NCBI GenBank assembly: GCA_019637695.1
Contig: JAHBVG010000054.1
Location: forward strand, 1 to 43,175
DNA: 43,175 bases
Reading direction: 5' to 3'
From: Caldilineaceae bacterium
GTDB lineage: Bacteria; Chloroflexota; Anaerolineae; Caldilineales; Caldilineaceae
In this document: in pieces, positions 8,414 to 17,395 of the stretch
Layout of the letters: every line of letters starts with the position of its first letter
Numbering within the stretch: position 1 is the first letter of the stretch
Notes under the pieces: generated by a model
What the model was told of the DNA's origin: nothing
Seen by the model: only the letters and a program-made list of their open reading frames with translations
Database searches by the model: none
Position numbers and translations under genes: made by a program

Positions 8414-8569
8414 TAACTATTTGGGTGTATTCAGAATCGGTTGATGATTCGTAAGGGTTTGGTTGGGTGGGCGGCAGACGAGCAACGGCTTATGCAGACG
8501 ATTTTGTGAGCCGTCCACCCAAACCCCTACCCAGACGGCCAACTCATTTTGAACACACCCTAACTATTT
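8414..8569. mobile_element. MITE-like repeat copy B with 9-bp target duplication
   Basis: The element is 8423-8560 (138 bp), in the reverse orientation to copies A and C. TAACTATTT occurs immediately on both sides (8414-8422 and 8561-8569), a perfect 9-bp target duplication. Termini are GGGTGTATTCA and TGAACACACCC. The inner inverted repeats enclose a 34-base loop at 8476-8509; read in element orientation, the loop starts TCACAAAATCG as in copy C and opposite to copy A. The left inner arm carries a few extra bases (GGTT). The remainder of the 308-bp gap (8350-8657) shows nothing recognisable. Confidence 0.9.
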
Positions 8570-8657
8570 GTGGATATTTAAGCTCATTGCATTTGGACAT
8601 GAACAGTTGCTTACTTTTTCATTTCCTGATTCTACCACAGGTGGCGTAGCGTAAGAA

Positions 8658-9737
8658 TTATCGCCCATGCCAGATAGAAAAACCCAGCTTATTGGTATTG
8701 CCTTGCCATTGGGCGCGTTCTTCGGGATGTTGGGCTAGATGTTGAACTGTCTGGTTGAGCCATTGGTTGGTGGGGGTGGCTATGCCCACAGCCTGCCCCA
8801 TGCGCACCACAGCGCCGTTGAGCCAATCCACTTCGTTGGCGCGCTTGCCTTTTTCTAAATCGAGATAGAGACTAGGCATCTTGCCGCCGCGAGCGCCCCC
8901 GACGATCCGCCGAAGGGCCGGGCGCAGGATCGCTTTGGGCGCGTATTGGATCAACGGCGCCAATCGACCCAGTGGATACTTCTCCATATCCACAGGATGG
9001 ATGCCGGCGGCGCGCATGACGGACAACGCCTCGCGTAAGGCGTCGACCTCCAGATCGGCCACGCGCTGATCCGCAAAAGTTACGCCGGGCGGCTGGCCGA
9101 GGATGGCGCTGGTGGCGTTGCCGATCATATTCATCAGCAACTTCGTCCATTTCATGCTGCGGGCGTCGGCGTAACGGGTGACGCGGATGCCGCTTTCGCT
9201 CAACGCTGCCTCCACCCGTGCTAAGAGTGATCCATCACTCAAGCCTTCCCAGCGGGCCAGACCAACCACAAATTTGGGCTTCGCCACATGGATCATCCCT
9301 GCTTCGGGAACTTCTACCGGCGCGGTAATGGCGCCGGCAATGACTCTATCCGCGCCGAAGCGGGCGGCGATGGCTTCTTCGTTACCCACGCCATTCTGCA
9401 AACTGAGGATCGCAGGCAGAGGCTGGCGGTTCGCCTCAACGGCGCTGGCAATTTCAGTAAGGGCTGTGGCTGTGTCATAACTTTTGACCGTCAAAATCGC
9501 CACGTCATAGGGGATCTTCTCCTCGGCGGCGTGCCAAAAGGCGGCGTGGATCGAATCCACCGCGCGCAGATCACGCACGATCTCGGTTGTCTCGCCTATA
9601 CGCATCTGCAATCCGTGCGCGTGGATGGCGGTCACAAAACGTTCGCGCCCGACCAATGTCACTGCGTGTCCGCTTTGCGCCAGTTTGCCCCCCACCAAGC
9701 ACCCAATTGCGCCCGCCCCCAGTATCAAAATATTCAC
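8658..9737 (-). CDS. panE: 2-dehydropantoate 2-reductase family (ApbA/PanE)
   Basis: A 359-residue NADPH-dependent reductase of the ketopantoate reductase family, which makes pantoate for coenzyme A. The dinucleotide motif is at the N-terminus (ILGAGAIGCLVGGKLAQSG), followed by LTVKSYDT and SLQNGVGNEE, and the catalytic-Lys region RSMKWTKLLMNMIGN. It is longer than E. coli PanE (~300 residues), and the C-terminus has the EVDWLNGAVVRMG motif of the family. GTG 9737 is the start: it overlaps the glpC stop by four bases (GTGA), so translation is coupled to the glycerol-3-phosphate dehydrogenase. That context leaves open a different 2-oxo or 2-hydroxyacid substrate. Symbol is by family. Confidence 0.82.
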   Translation of the reverse strand: MNILILGAGAIGCLVGGKLAQSGHAVTLVGRERFVTAIHAHGLQMRIGETTEIVRDLRAVDSIHAAFWHAAEEKIPYDVAILTVKSYDTATALTEIASAVEANRQPLPAILSLQNGVGNEEAIAARFGADRVIAGAITAPVEVPEAGMIHVAKPKFVVGLARWEGLSDGSLLARVEAALSESGIRVTRYADARSMKWTKLLMNMIGNATSAILGQPPGVTFADQRVADLEVDALREALSVMRAAGIHPVDMEKYPLGRLAPLIQYAPKAILRPALRRIVGGARGGKMPSLYLDLEKGKRANEVDWLNGAVVRMGQAVGIATPTNQWLNQTVQHLAQHPEERAQWQGNTNKLGFSIWHGR

Positions 9738-11014
9738 GGTTCGTTCTTTAACCTTCGTTTGTCGAGATCATAGAGACCATAGGCTGCCGCCAAAAATTCA
9801 ATGGGATGGCGGTTCGGCACGCCGGTTCCAACTTCGATTTGCCAGCGGCAGGTCTCGGTGTCGCAGGCCACATAGGGGACATCCCCTTGGGCGAGGATGT
9901 ACTCGAAGAGATCCTGGCCTACCTCCAGGGCGATCTCGAATTTCTCGGTTTTATAGCCATAGGTCCCGGCGATGCCACAGCAACGGGCGTGGCTCTCACG
10001 CAGATCCAACCCAGGGATCAGCCGCAGCACATCGAGCGATGGCTTGCCCACCCGGTGCGCCCGATATTGGCAGGGCGCGTGATAGGGCAGGGTCATGGGC
10101 CGCCCATCCACGGTGAGCGGTTGAAAGTCTGTGCGCAACTTGCCTTCGTCGGCCAGTTCGCGCAACCACTCGAAGATGTCCCAGGTGGCATTTTTGAGGA
10201 TGAGTGTGGCCTCGTCGTGTTTGTCCAGCAGTTCGGGCGCTTCCTCTTTGAGCGTTAGAGAACAACTTGGGCTGCTGCTGACGATAGCATAGCCCGCCCG
10301 CGCAAAACCGGCCAGCCGCGCCACATTCCCACGATGATAGCGTTCCCCGGCGTCGAATTCGCCGTTGGAAAGCATGGGCAACCCGCAACAATTTTGCGGC
10401 GGCACGATCACCTCGTAGCCGTTGTGTTCCAGCACGGCAATGGCGGCCTGGGCCACAAAGGGTTCGTAATATTGGATGGCGCAGCCGTGAAAGTAGACGA
10501 CCTTCTGCGCCGACTTGAGCCGCCGATCCCCTGTGCGCGCCAGCCAGCCGTTCAGCGTTTCTGCGTGCCAGCGCGGCAACGGCGCGCCGCGGGCGATCCC
10601 TACCACCTTTTCGGCAAGGATGCGGCTGATTGGGTTGTGCATGGCGAGGTTCGCCAGCGCCGGTACGTAACTGCCCAATTTGCCGATCATCTCGTTGCGT
10701 CCCAACAGCCGGTTGCGCAGGGAGATGCCCCGATCCGCGGCGATTTGGGCGCGGGCGCGGGCGTTGATCTCGGCGATCCTCACGCCGGTGGGGCAGACTT
10801 CGTTGCAAACGCGGCAGCCGGAACAATAATCCACCGAATGATCGGGCGAGCGAACTTGCCCCAACTCGCGAAATCGCTCCGCCTGTGGACCCGAATATTT
10901 AGGACCATGAAACTTGTCCGTCACCTCCGAAACAGGACAGTAGCTTGTGCAGATATTACACTTGATGCACTCGTCGAGCGTATTGCCGACGGAGAGGAGA
11001 GAAGTGGTGTGCAT
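9734..11014 (-). CDS. glpC: Anaerobic glycerol-3-phosphate dehydrogenase subunit C
   Basis: A 426-residue iron-sulfur protein that carries electrons from GlpAB to the quinone pool. Two 4Fe-4S motifs lie at the N-terminus: Cys16/19/22/26 (CIKCNICTSYC) and Cys64/67/70/74 (CSGCRVCNEVC). Two cysteine-rich CCG-type domains follow, with QNCCGLPMLSN and HARCCGIAGTYG. ATG 11014 has GGAG nine bases upstream. It is the third dehydrogenase subunit in the order glpA-glpB-glpC, separated from glpB by a 247-bp gap and coupled by a four-base overlap to panE. Confidence 0.93.
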   Translation of the reverse strand: MHTTSLLSVGNTLDECIKCNICTSYCPVSEVTDKFHGPKYSGPQAERFRELGQVRSPDHSVDYCSGCRVCNEVCPTGVRIAEINARARAQIAADRGISLRNRLLGRNEMIGKLGSYVPALANLAMHNPISRILAEKVVGIARGAPLPRWHAETLNGWLARTGDRRLKSAQKVVYFHGCAIQYYEPFVAQAAIAVLEHNGYEVIVPPQNCCGLPMLSNGEFDAGERYHRGNVARLAGFARAGYAIVSSSPSCSLTLKEEAPELLDKHDEATLILKNATWDIFEWLRELADEGKLRTDFQPLTVDGRPMTLPYHAPCQYRAHRVGKPSLDVLRLIPGLDLRESHARCCGIAGTYGYKTEKFEIALEVGQDLFEYILAQGDVPYVACDTETCRWQIEVGTGVPNRHPIEFLAAAYGLYDLDKRRLKNEP

Positions 11015-11180
11015 GGATAAAACTCCAGTAAAGCAGAGATCGAGCGATTGGGAGATCAGGCGATTAAAGATCTAGTGCGCACAATCCCATAATCTCGACT
11101 GTACAAACTCAATAACTTTAGTCGCTGCTTCTTGGTTAATGTAGCCGCTGCTTTTAGCTGCGGTTCTGCTCTGTGCGGCT

Positions 11181-11204
11181 GAAGTCCGACCGCAGCGGTC
11201 GGCG
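11181..11204. repeat. 24-bp hairpin repeat, copy 1 (glpC/glpB gap)
   Basis: An 8-bp perfect palindromic stem (CCGACCGC/GCGGTCGG) around one base. It matches 20 of 24 positions with 12544-12567 on the other side of glpB. The rest of the 11015-11254 gap shows no other clear feature. Confidence 0.6.
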
Positions 11205-11254
11205 CGCACCTACAGTCTGGTCGCCAATTGGAAACCAACATCGTCATCGTAGCC

Positions 11255-11278
11255 TTACTCATTACTCCTTACTCATTA
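11255..11278. repeat. Heptamer array TTACTCA x3
   Basis: TTACTCA, TTACTCC, TTACTCA then TTA, unit 7 bp. It runs across the glpB stop codon at 11262-11264 and supplies the last glpB codons. Confidence 0.7.
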
Positions 11279-12527
11279 TTTTCCTCGCCGCCGCCATCCC
11301 CGTACTCACTGCGATCCCTTCGAGGCTGCGCTCTTGGATGGGATCTGTGCCAGCCAGTATCCCGCCAGCAGCCCAGAGGTTGGCGTAAATCCGATTCCCA
11401 CTGGCGTCCACCGGCTGCAAGGATTGATCCACGCGCACGCCGCCCTGAAAGACGGGCTGCCCCGCCGGGTCCCAAAAGTGGGGGCGGAACCAATGGGTGC
11501 GCTGTTGCGGATTGGTGAGCGGCAGATCGAAGATGGTTTCCCAGACGCGGCCAGCAGCGGTGCTGTCGATTCCCCCGCCGAGGATGCCGCCGGTGGCGAG
11601 CAGAAAGTGGCGAGCGCGGTGTTTGAGCGGACGGGCGCTGGTGGCCGTCTCCACCCAGCGGATCTGATCACCCTCGGCGTGGAAACCGATCACCTCCATG
11701 CCGATCTCAATGCGCACGCCCAGATGGGTGAGGTAACGAGCCAATCGATCATGAAAGCGGATGCCCGGCACACTGGGCGGCAGGATGGGGATCTCGAAGA
11801 TGGGCGCGCCAGTGGCCTGGCGCAGTCGATCCATGACCTTTTCGTGGTGGCGGAAGCCCAGAAAGGCAGGCAGGCCGATCCGCTCCCCTGGTCTAACCAG
11901 CAGCGCCAGCGCCTCGGCCAATCGGTTCAGATTGGCGTCGTCCTCGATGATCTCCGCCAGCCAAACGTTGTTGAAATCGCGCCGGGTGGTAATCAGGCTG
12001 AGCGGCAGAAAGGCAGCGCGGGCGGCGTGTCCCTGTGCGCACAGGTTATCGGCCATGAGCTTGGGGTAGAAACCGACGAAGCCTTCGAAGCCGACGACGA
12101 GCATAGGTTGTCCGCTGTCGAGCCGGCCCGGCAGTTGCGCTTCGGGCGCTAAAAAGAGAGGACGAGCCGCGCCCACCGGCGAAGGTAAGCGCAGGTTGCG
12201 ACCCTCTTCGCCGGATCCGCGATAGGGCAATCTGATCTCGTCGCTCAGGACGATAAAATCGTCCAGCGCCGCGCGCACAGCGTCCACGCCCAAGATCGCG
12301 TAGGGATGCTCGCCGCCATCCTGGACCAGTCGATTCATAGCATCGAACGCAGTAAGAATCGGCGCATCCTCGCGGGGCAGATACCCCAGCACGTCGATTG
12401 TACCGGCGTGCCAATGGGTAGCGCCCTGTCCTTTGGCAACAATGCGCACATCCAGGCCAGCCTTGACGGCGGCATAGGCAGCGCACATCCCAGAAAGCCC
12501 TGCGCCAATGATCAAAATGTCAAGCAT
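11262..12527 (-). CDS. glpB: Anaerobic glycerol-3-phosphate dehydrogenase subunit B
   Basis: A 421-residue FAD/FMN-type subunit that connects GlpA with GlpC. The N-terminal nucleotide motif is IIGAGLSGMCAAYAAVKAG, followed by the GlpB-like KGQGATHWHAGTIDVLGY. The C-terminal region has FLLATGGILGGGI and NLWAAGGILAGTDPI, the flavin-contact motifs of this family. ATG 12527 is chosen since the upstream open frame is repeat-derived. The last residues (MSKE) are encoded by a heptamer array. Gaps to glpA (258 bp) and glpC (247 bp) are unusually large for a three-subunit enzyme and are filled with repeats. Confidence 0.9.
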   Translation of the reverse strand: MLDILIIGAGLSGMCAAYAAVKAGLDVRIVAKGQGATHWHAGTIDVLGYLPREDAPILTAFDAMNRLVQDGGEHPYAILGVDAVRAALDDFIVLSDEIRLPYRGSGEEGRNLRLPSPVGAARPLFLAPEAQLPGRLDSGQPMLVVGFEGFVGFYPKLMADNLCAQGHAARAAFLPLSLITTRRDFNNVWLAEIIEDDANLNRLAEALALLVRPGERIGLPAFLGFRHHEKVMDRLRQATGAPIFEIPILPPSVPGIRFHDRLARYLTHLGVRIEIGMEVIGFHAEGDQIRWVETATSARPLKHRARHFLLATGGILGGGIDSTAAGRVWETIFDLPLTNPQQRTHWFRPHFWDPAGQPVFQGGVRVDQSLQPVDASGNRIYANLWAAGGILAGTDPIQERSLEGIAVSTGMAAARKIMSKE

Positions 12528-12543
12528 AAATTGCCCCCAAGAT

Positions 12544-12567
12544 GACGTCCGACCACAGTAGTCGGCG
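12544..12567. repeat. 24-bp hairpin repeat, copy 2 (glpB/glpA gap)
   Basis: Imperfect palindrome with GTCCGACCACAGTAGTCGGC at its core. It shares 20 of 24 bases with the copy at 11181-11204; together the two copies bracket glpB. Confidence 0.55.
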
Positions 12568-12585
12568 ATGACGGGATGATGTTGC

Positions 12586-12785
12586 CCGATCCCCGATCCT
12601 GCATAGGCGCTAACTTCAGTGGTAAACGGGCAAGTGCCGGGGACTTGTCGCCGCAACAAGTCGAGGCAGCCACTCCTGGTGTTACGTCCAGTGTGAAGTC
12701 CCCGGCACTTTTTAGCGCTTATGCCCCGGTCCCCGATCCCTTCTTGCTGCCGTCCGCCGTCCGCGGTCGCCGTCCTCAGCCGTCA

Positions 12786-12790
<5 letters not shown>
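12586..12790. repeat. 124-bp nested palindromic element inside CCGATCC heptamer arrays
   Basis: CCGATCC units at 12586-12599 and 12726-12739 flank a palindromic block, 12601-12724. Its outer arms (12601-12613 and 12712-12724) match at 12 of 13 bases; its inner arms (12632-12646 and 12696-12710) are a perfect 15-bp inverted repeat around a 49-base centre. Further heptamers (GCCGTCC twice, GCGGTCG, CCGTCCT) run to the glpA stop region. No coding capacity. No clear target duplication. Confidence 0.75.
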
Positions 12791-14579
<1,789 letters not shown>

Positions 14580-14603
14580 TCAGATTTCCTTTTTGATACA
14601 GCA

Positions 14604-14684
14604 GAGTTGCGAGTTGCGTGAAGAAGCGTCGTCTGCAACCTGCCACCTGCAATTTGCCCCTTGCCACCACTTTTGCCTTTTGCC
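14604..14684. repeat. Heptamer arrays between glpA and enzyme I
   Basis: GAGTTGC twice (14604-14617), then CTGCAAC, CTGCCAC, CTGCAAT, TTGCCCC, TTGCCAC (14633-14667), then TTTTGCC twice (14671-14684). All share a 7-bp period. The first pair is partly complementary to the second run (GTTGC/GCAAC), so a loose hairpin is possible. Confidence 0.75.
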
Positions 14685-14696
14685 TTCTCAAAACGC

Positions 14697-16418
14697 CTAG
14701 CTGCTGAAGCGTTTGAGCAGTTGTTGCACATCTTGGGCGCGGCTGCATTGGAGCGCTTGCAAGGCCAGGTGGCGCGCCGGATCCATTTTTGTCTGGCGCA
14801 CGGCGTGTTTGATCAAGGCCACCGATGGGGTAGCGACGCTAAATTCGGTGACGCCCAGCCCCAACAACAAGGGGATGGTGGATGGATCGCCCGCCATTTC
14901 GCCGCAAACGCCAACCGAAATCCCCGCTTTTTCACCGGCCTCACAGGTCATGGCGATCAAGCGCAGGACAGATGGATCGAGTGAACTCGCCAGCGCCGCC
15001 ACCGCGCTGTTGACCCGATCGGCGGCCAGCGTATACTGCGATAGATCATTGGTGCCGATGCTGAAGAAATCGACAAGTGGCGCGAATTTATCCGCCAATA
15101 GCGCCGCCGCCGGCACCTCTACCATGATCCCGATCTGAAGCGGTCCCCCAGGATAGCGTACTTCCGCCATGTTGGGGATCTGTTCCAGCGCCGCGAGGAC
15201 GCGATGAATTTCGATGATCTTGCTCACCATGGGGATCAGGACGCGGATCGGCGTCTTCCCCTTTTCTTCCACAGCCAGATGAACCAATGCGTTGAGTTGA
15301 TCCTGCAAAATATGCGATTCTTGCAGCAAAAACCGCACTCCCCGTACTCCCAAAAATGGGTTGGCCTCCGCCGGCTGCGGCAGATATTGAACGGGTTTGT
15401 CGCCGCCGATATCAAGCAGCCGCACAGTAAAGACCTCGCCGGGGAAGTAGTGCATGATCTCACGGTAGGCTTCGACCTGTGTTTCTATCGATGGCAGGGT
15501 CGTGCGCTGTTGAAAGAGGTATTCAGTGCGCAAAAGACCGACCCCTTCGGCGCCGATATTCGCCACAAGCAGCACGTCCTCGCGGCTGTTGATGTTGGCG
15601 CGCACCGGCACCCGGCAGCCATCCCCCGTGATCGCGGGTTCATGGGTATGGACCTCGGCGGCAATGCGAAAATGACGCAATCGTTCTTGCATTTCCTGAT
15701 AGCCGTGCAGGGTCTCCTCGTCTGGCTCGATGAAGAGCCGCCCCTGGATGCCGTCCACGATGGCCTGCTGTCCATCTTCCAATTGCAGGATGGCAGGCCC
15801 CAATGCGCAGATCATCGGCAACCCCAGGCTGCGCGCCAGAATCGACGTATGCGCAGTCGGCGCGCTGCCCGCCAGCGCGATCCCGGTGACATTTTTGACG
15901 GAAAGGTGAGTCGTGTCGAAAGCCGTGAGATCGTCGGCCACCAAAATCGTATTCGGCGGCAGATCATCCAATTGCTGAGCCAGTGAGACGCCGTCCAGGT
16001 AGGCCAACAGGCGCTGTCCTACGTCGCGGATATCGGTGGCGCGGCTGGCAAAGTAGGCGTCGCTGAGATTTTGAAAGATCTGCACCTGTTCAGCAAACGC
16101 CTGCCGGGTCGCAGTGAAAGCGCTCTGGCCTGATTCAATGGCGCGCTGCAAAGAGTCGGTGAGCGTCTTGTCATGGAGGATCTCGCGGTGAACATGAAAA
16201 ATGTCAGAGAGGAGTGTGCTGCCGGTCTGGCTAAGGTGAGCCAGTTCTTCATCCACGTGTTGGCGCGCGATTAAGAATTGTTCCCATTCCTGGGCAGGGG
16301 AACTTTTCCGTTGCATCTTGGCCGTTCGTGTAGACCGTTGCGGCAGCGGATTGTAGATGTACAGTATGCCAACGCCTACACCGGGCGCTGCGGGTAGCCC
16401 TGAAAAAATAGACTGCAC
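14697..16418 (-). CDS. ptsI: PTS enzyme I (phosphoenolpyruvate-protein phosphotransferase)
   Basis: A 573-residue cytoplasmic enzyme that takes phosphate from PEP and passes it to HPr. Phospho-His190 is in GSAPTAHTSILARS. The PEP-binding barrel has EGVGLLRTEYLF (291-302), LLDIGGDKPVQYLPQ (335-349), SIGTNDLSQYTLA (453-465) and active-site Cys505 in GVCGEMAGDP. Length is standard. GTG 16418 gives the family N-terminus (FSGLPAAPGVGVG). No EIIBC permease lies in the window; neighbours are HPr, DhaM and DhaKL, so the likely final acceptor is dihydroxyacetone kinase. A transposon-like repeat (copy C) lies between it and the HPr gene. Confidence 0.93.
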   Translation of the reverse strand: MQSIFSGLPAAPGVGVGILYIYNPLPQRSTRTAKMQRKSSPAQEWEQFLIARQHVDEELAHLSQTGSTLLSDIFHVHREILHDKTLTDSLQRAIESGQSAFTATRQAFAEQVQIFQNLSDAYFASRATDIRDVGQRLLAYLDGVSLAQQLDDLPPNTILVADDLTAFDTTHLSVKNVTGIALAGSAPTAHTSILARSLGLPMICALGPAILQLEDGQQAIVDGIQGRLFIEPDEETLHGYQEMQERLRHFRIAAEVHTHEPAITGDGCRVPVRANINSREDVLLVANIGAEGVGLLRTEYLFQQRTTLPSIETQVEAYREIMHYFPGEVFTVRLLDIGGDKPVQYLPQPAEANPFLGVRGVRFLLQESHILQDQLNALVHLAVEEKGKTPIRVLIPMVSKIIEIHRVLAALEQIPNMAEVRYPGGPLQIGIMVEVPAAALLADKFAPLVDFFSIGTNDLSQYTLAADRVNSAVAALASSLDPSVLRLIAMTCEAGEKAGISVGVCGEMAGDPSTIPLLLGLGVTEFSVATPSVALIKHAVRQTKMDPARHLALQALQCSRAQDVQQLLKRFSS

Positions 16419-16460
16419 GGAGTTGAATAGATCCTTCCAACGGCGGAGGTTGGTAGATCA

Positions 16461-16625
16461 GATATTGAGTATTAGATATGGGTGTGTTCAAAATGAGTTG
16501 ATCATCTGGGTAGGGGTTTGGGTGGACGGCTCACAAAATTCGTCTGCGTAAGCCAATGCTCGTCTGCCGTCCACCCAAACCCTTACGAATCATCAACATC
16601 CAATATCTAATACCCAATACCCAAT
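16461..16625. mobile_element. MITE-like repeat copy C, right end lost, nested in heptamer palindrome
   Basis: Homology with copy A runs from 16480 (GGGTGTGTTCAAAATGAG) to 16597; the last ~12 bases, including the right terminus, are missing. Inner 16-bp inverted repeats at 16515-16530 and 16566-16581 flank a 35-base loop (16531-16565) that begins TCACAAAATTCG, the opposite of copy A. On the left side ATTGAGT ATTAGAT units (16465-16479) and on the right CCAATAT, CTAATAC, CCAATAC and CCAATCT (16600 onward) are mutually complementary, so the repeat occupies the loop of an existing heptamer palindrome. Confidence 0.85.
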
Positions 16626-16632
16626 CTCATTC

Positions 16633-16956
16633 CTACGAAAAGAGCATACTCAGCGCGTTGAGCGCGTCTGCCGCGTCCCGTCCATGTGCGCAGAGGAGCA
16701 ACATGTGGCCCTTGCGCGCCTGCAATTGCATGAGCTGCAGAATGCTTTTCACGTCAACTGCGTCGGAACTGCGGCTCAAATTTTTGGCGGTGATATGCGC
16801 CTCGAACTGGCTGGCAATGCGCACAACATCCTTGCCTGTGCGCAAATGCAGCCCCATCGGATCAGAAACAGTGACCGTTATTGTGCAGGTTCCCTCAGTT
16901 TCCCCTCGTTCTTCTGGGTTTGCACCATAGGGCGGGTTCACTGTCGGTTCACTCAT
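16633..16956 (-). CDS. HPr-like phosphocarrier protein
   Basis: A 107-residue protein. After a ~24-residue Pro/Glu-rich N-terminal tail comes an HPr domain: phospho-site MGLHLRTGKDVV with His37 and Arg39, and KSILQLMQLQARKG with Ser71 at the place of the HPr regulatory Ser46. The canonical HARPA context is altered to HLRTG. It should relay phosphate from enzyme I to DhaM. ATG 16956 overlaps the dhaM stop by eight bases, so the two are translationally coupled. In E. coli the HPr domain is fused into DhaM; here it is separate. Confidence 0.88.
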   Translation of the reverse strand: MSEPTVNPPYGANPEERGETEGTCTITVTVSDPMGLHLRTGKDVVRIASQFEAHITAKNLSRSSDAVDVKSILQLMQLQARKGHMLLLCAHGRDAADALNALSMLFS

Positions 16957-17368
16957 AGATCTCTCGCTCGAATTTTTGCATACGCAGCACATCTTCGGCG
17001 GCGACATTGACCTCGGCCAATGATTGTCCCAGGCTGGCCTGAAGCGCTGCCACAAAAGCGCCTTCCACCAATGGCGCATTGCTGAGCAGACACTTGGCCT
17101 GCTGTTCTGGGGACAACATTTCAACAGCCATCTCCGCACCCAGGACAGCGCTGCCCAGATCCAACAACAACAGGACGCCATCCTCGCTCCAGGCTTCCTC
17201 AATCGCCGCCATCACGCGCAGGGGATCGGTGCCCAACTGCCATTGATCCCCATCGTGAATGCCGCCGGCCGCCACGATCTTCACCTCGTTCCCCGCCATC
17301 TGATTGGCGACTTCGCAGACGCCGTAGGCCAGACAATGGCTGTGTGAGACGATGACAATGCCGATCAT
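16949..17368 (-). CDS. dhaM: Dihydroxyacetone kinase phosphotransfer subunit DhaM (EIIA-like)
   Basis: A 139-residue protein of the mannose-EIIA fold that passes phosphate to ADP bound in DhaL. The phospho-His is His9 in IVIVSHSHCLAYGV, followed by VKIVAAGGIHDG and LLLLDLGSAVLGAEMAVEML, all diagnostic. Only the EIIA domain is present, the short form seen in Gram-positive-type systems; E. coli DhaM also carries HPr and enzyme I domains. ATG 17368 has GGAG nine bases upstream. It follows glpK by 27 bp and overlaps the HPr gene. Confidence 0.92.
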   Translation of the reverse strand: MIGIVIVSHSHCLAYGVCEVANQMAGNEVKIVAAGGIHDGDQWQLGTDPLRVMAAIEEAWSEDGVLLLLDLGSAVLGAEMAVEMLSPEQQAKCLLSNAPLVEGAFVAALQASLGQSLAEVNVAAEDVLRMQKFEREIYE

Positions 17369-17395
17369 GGCGAAGGCTCCGTACGCAACACGTCC

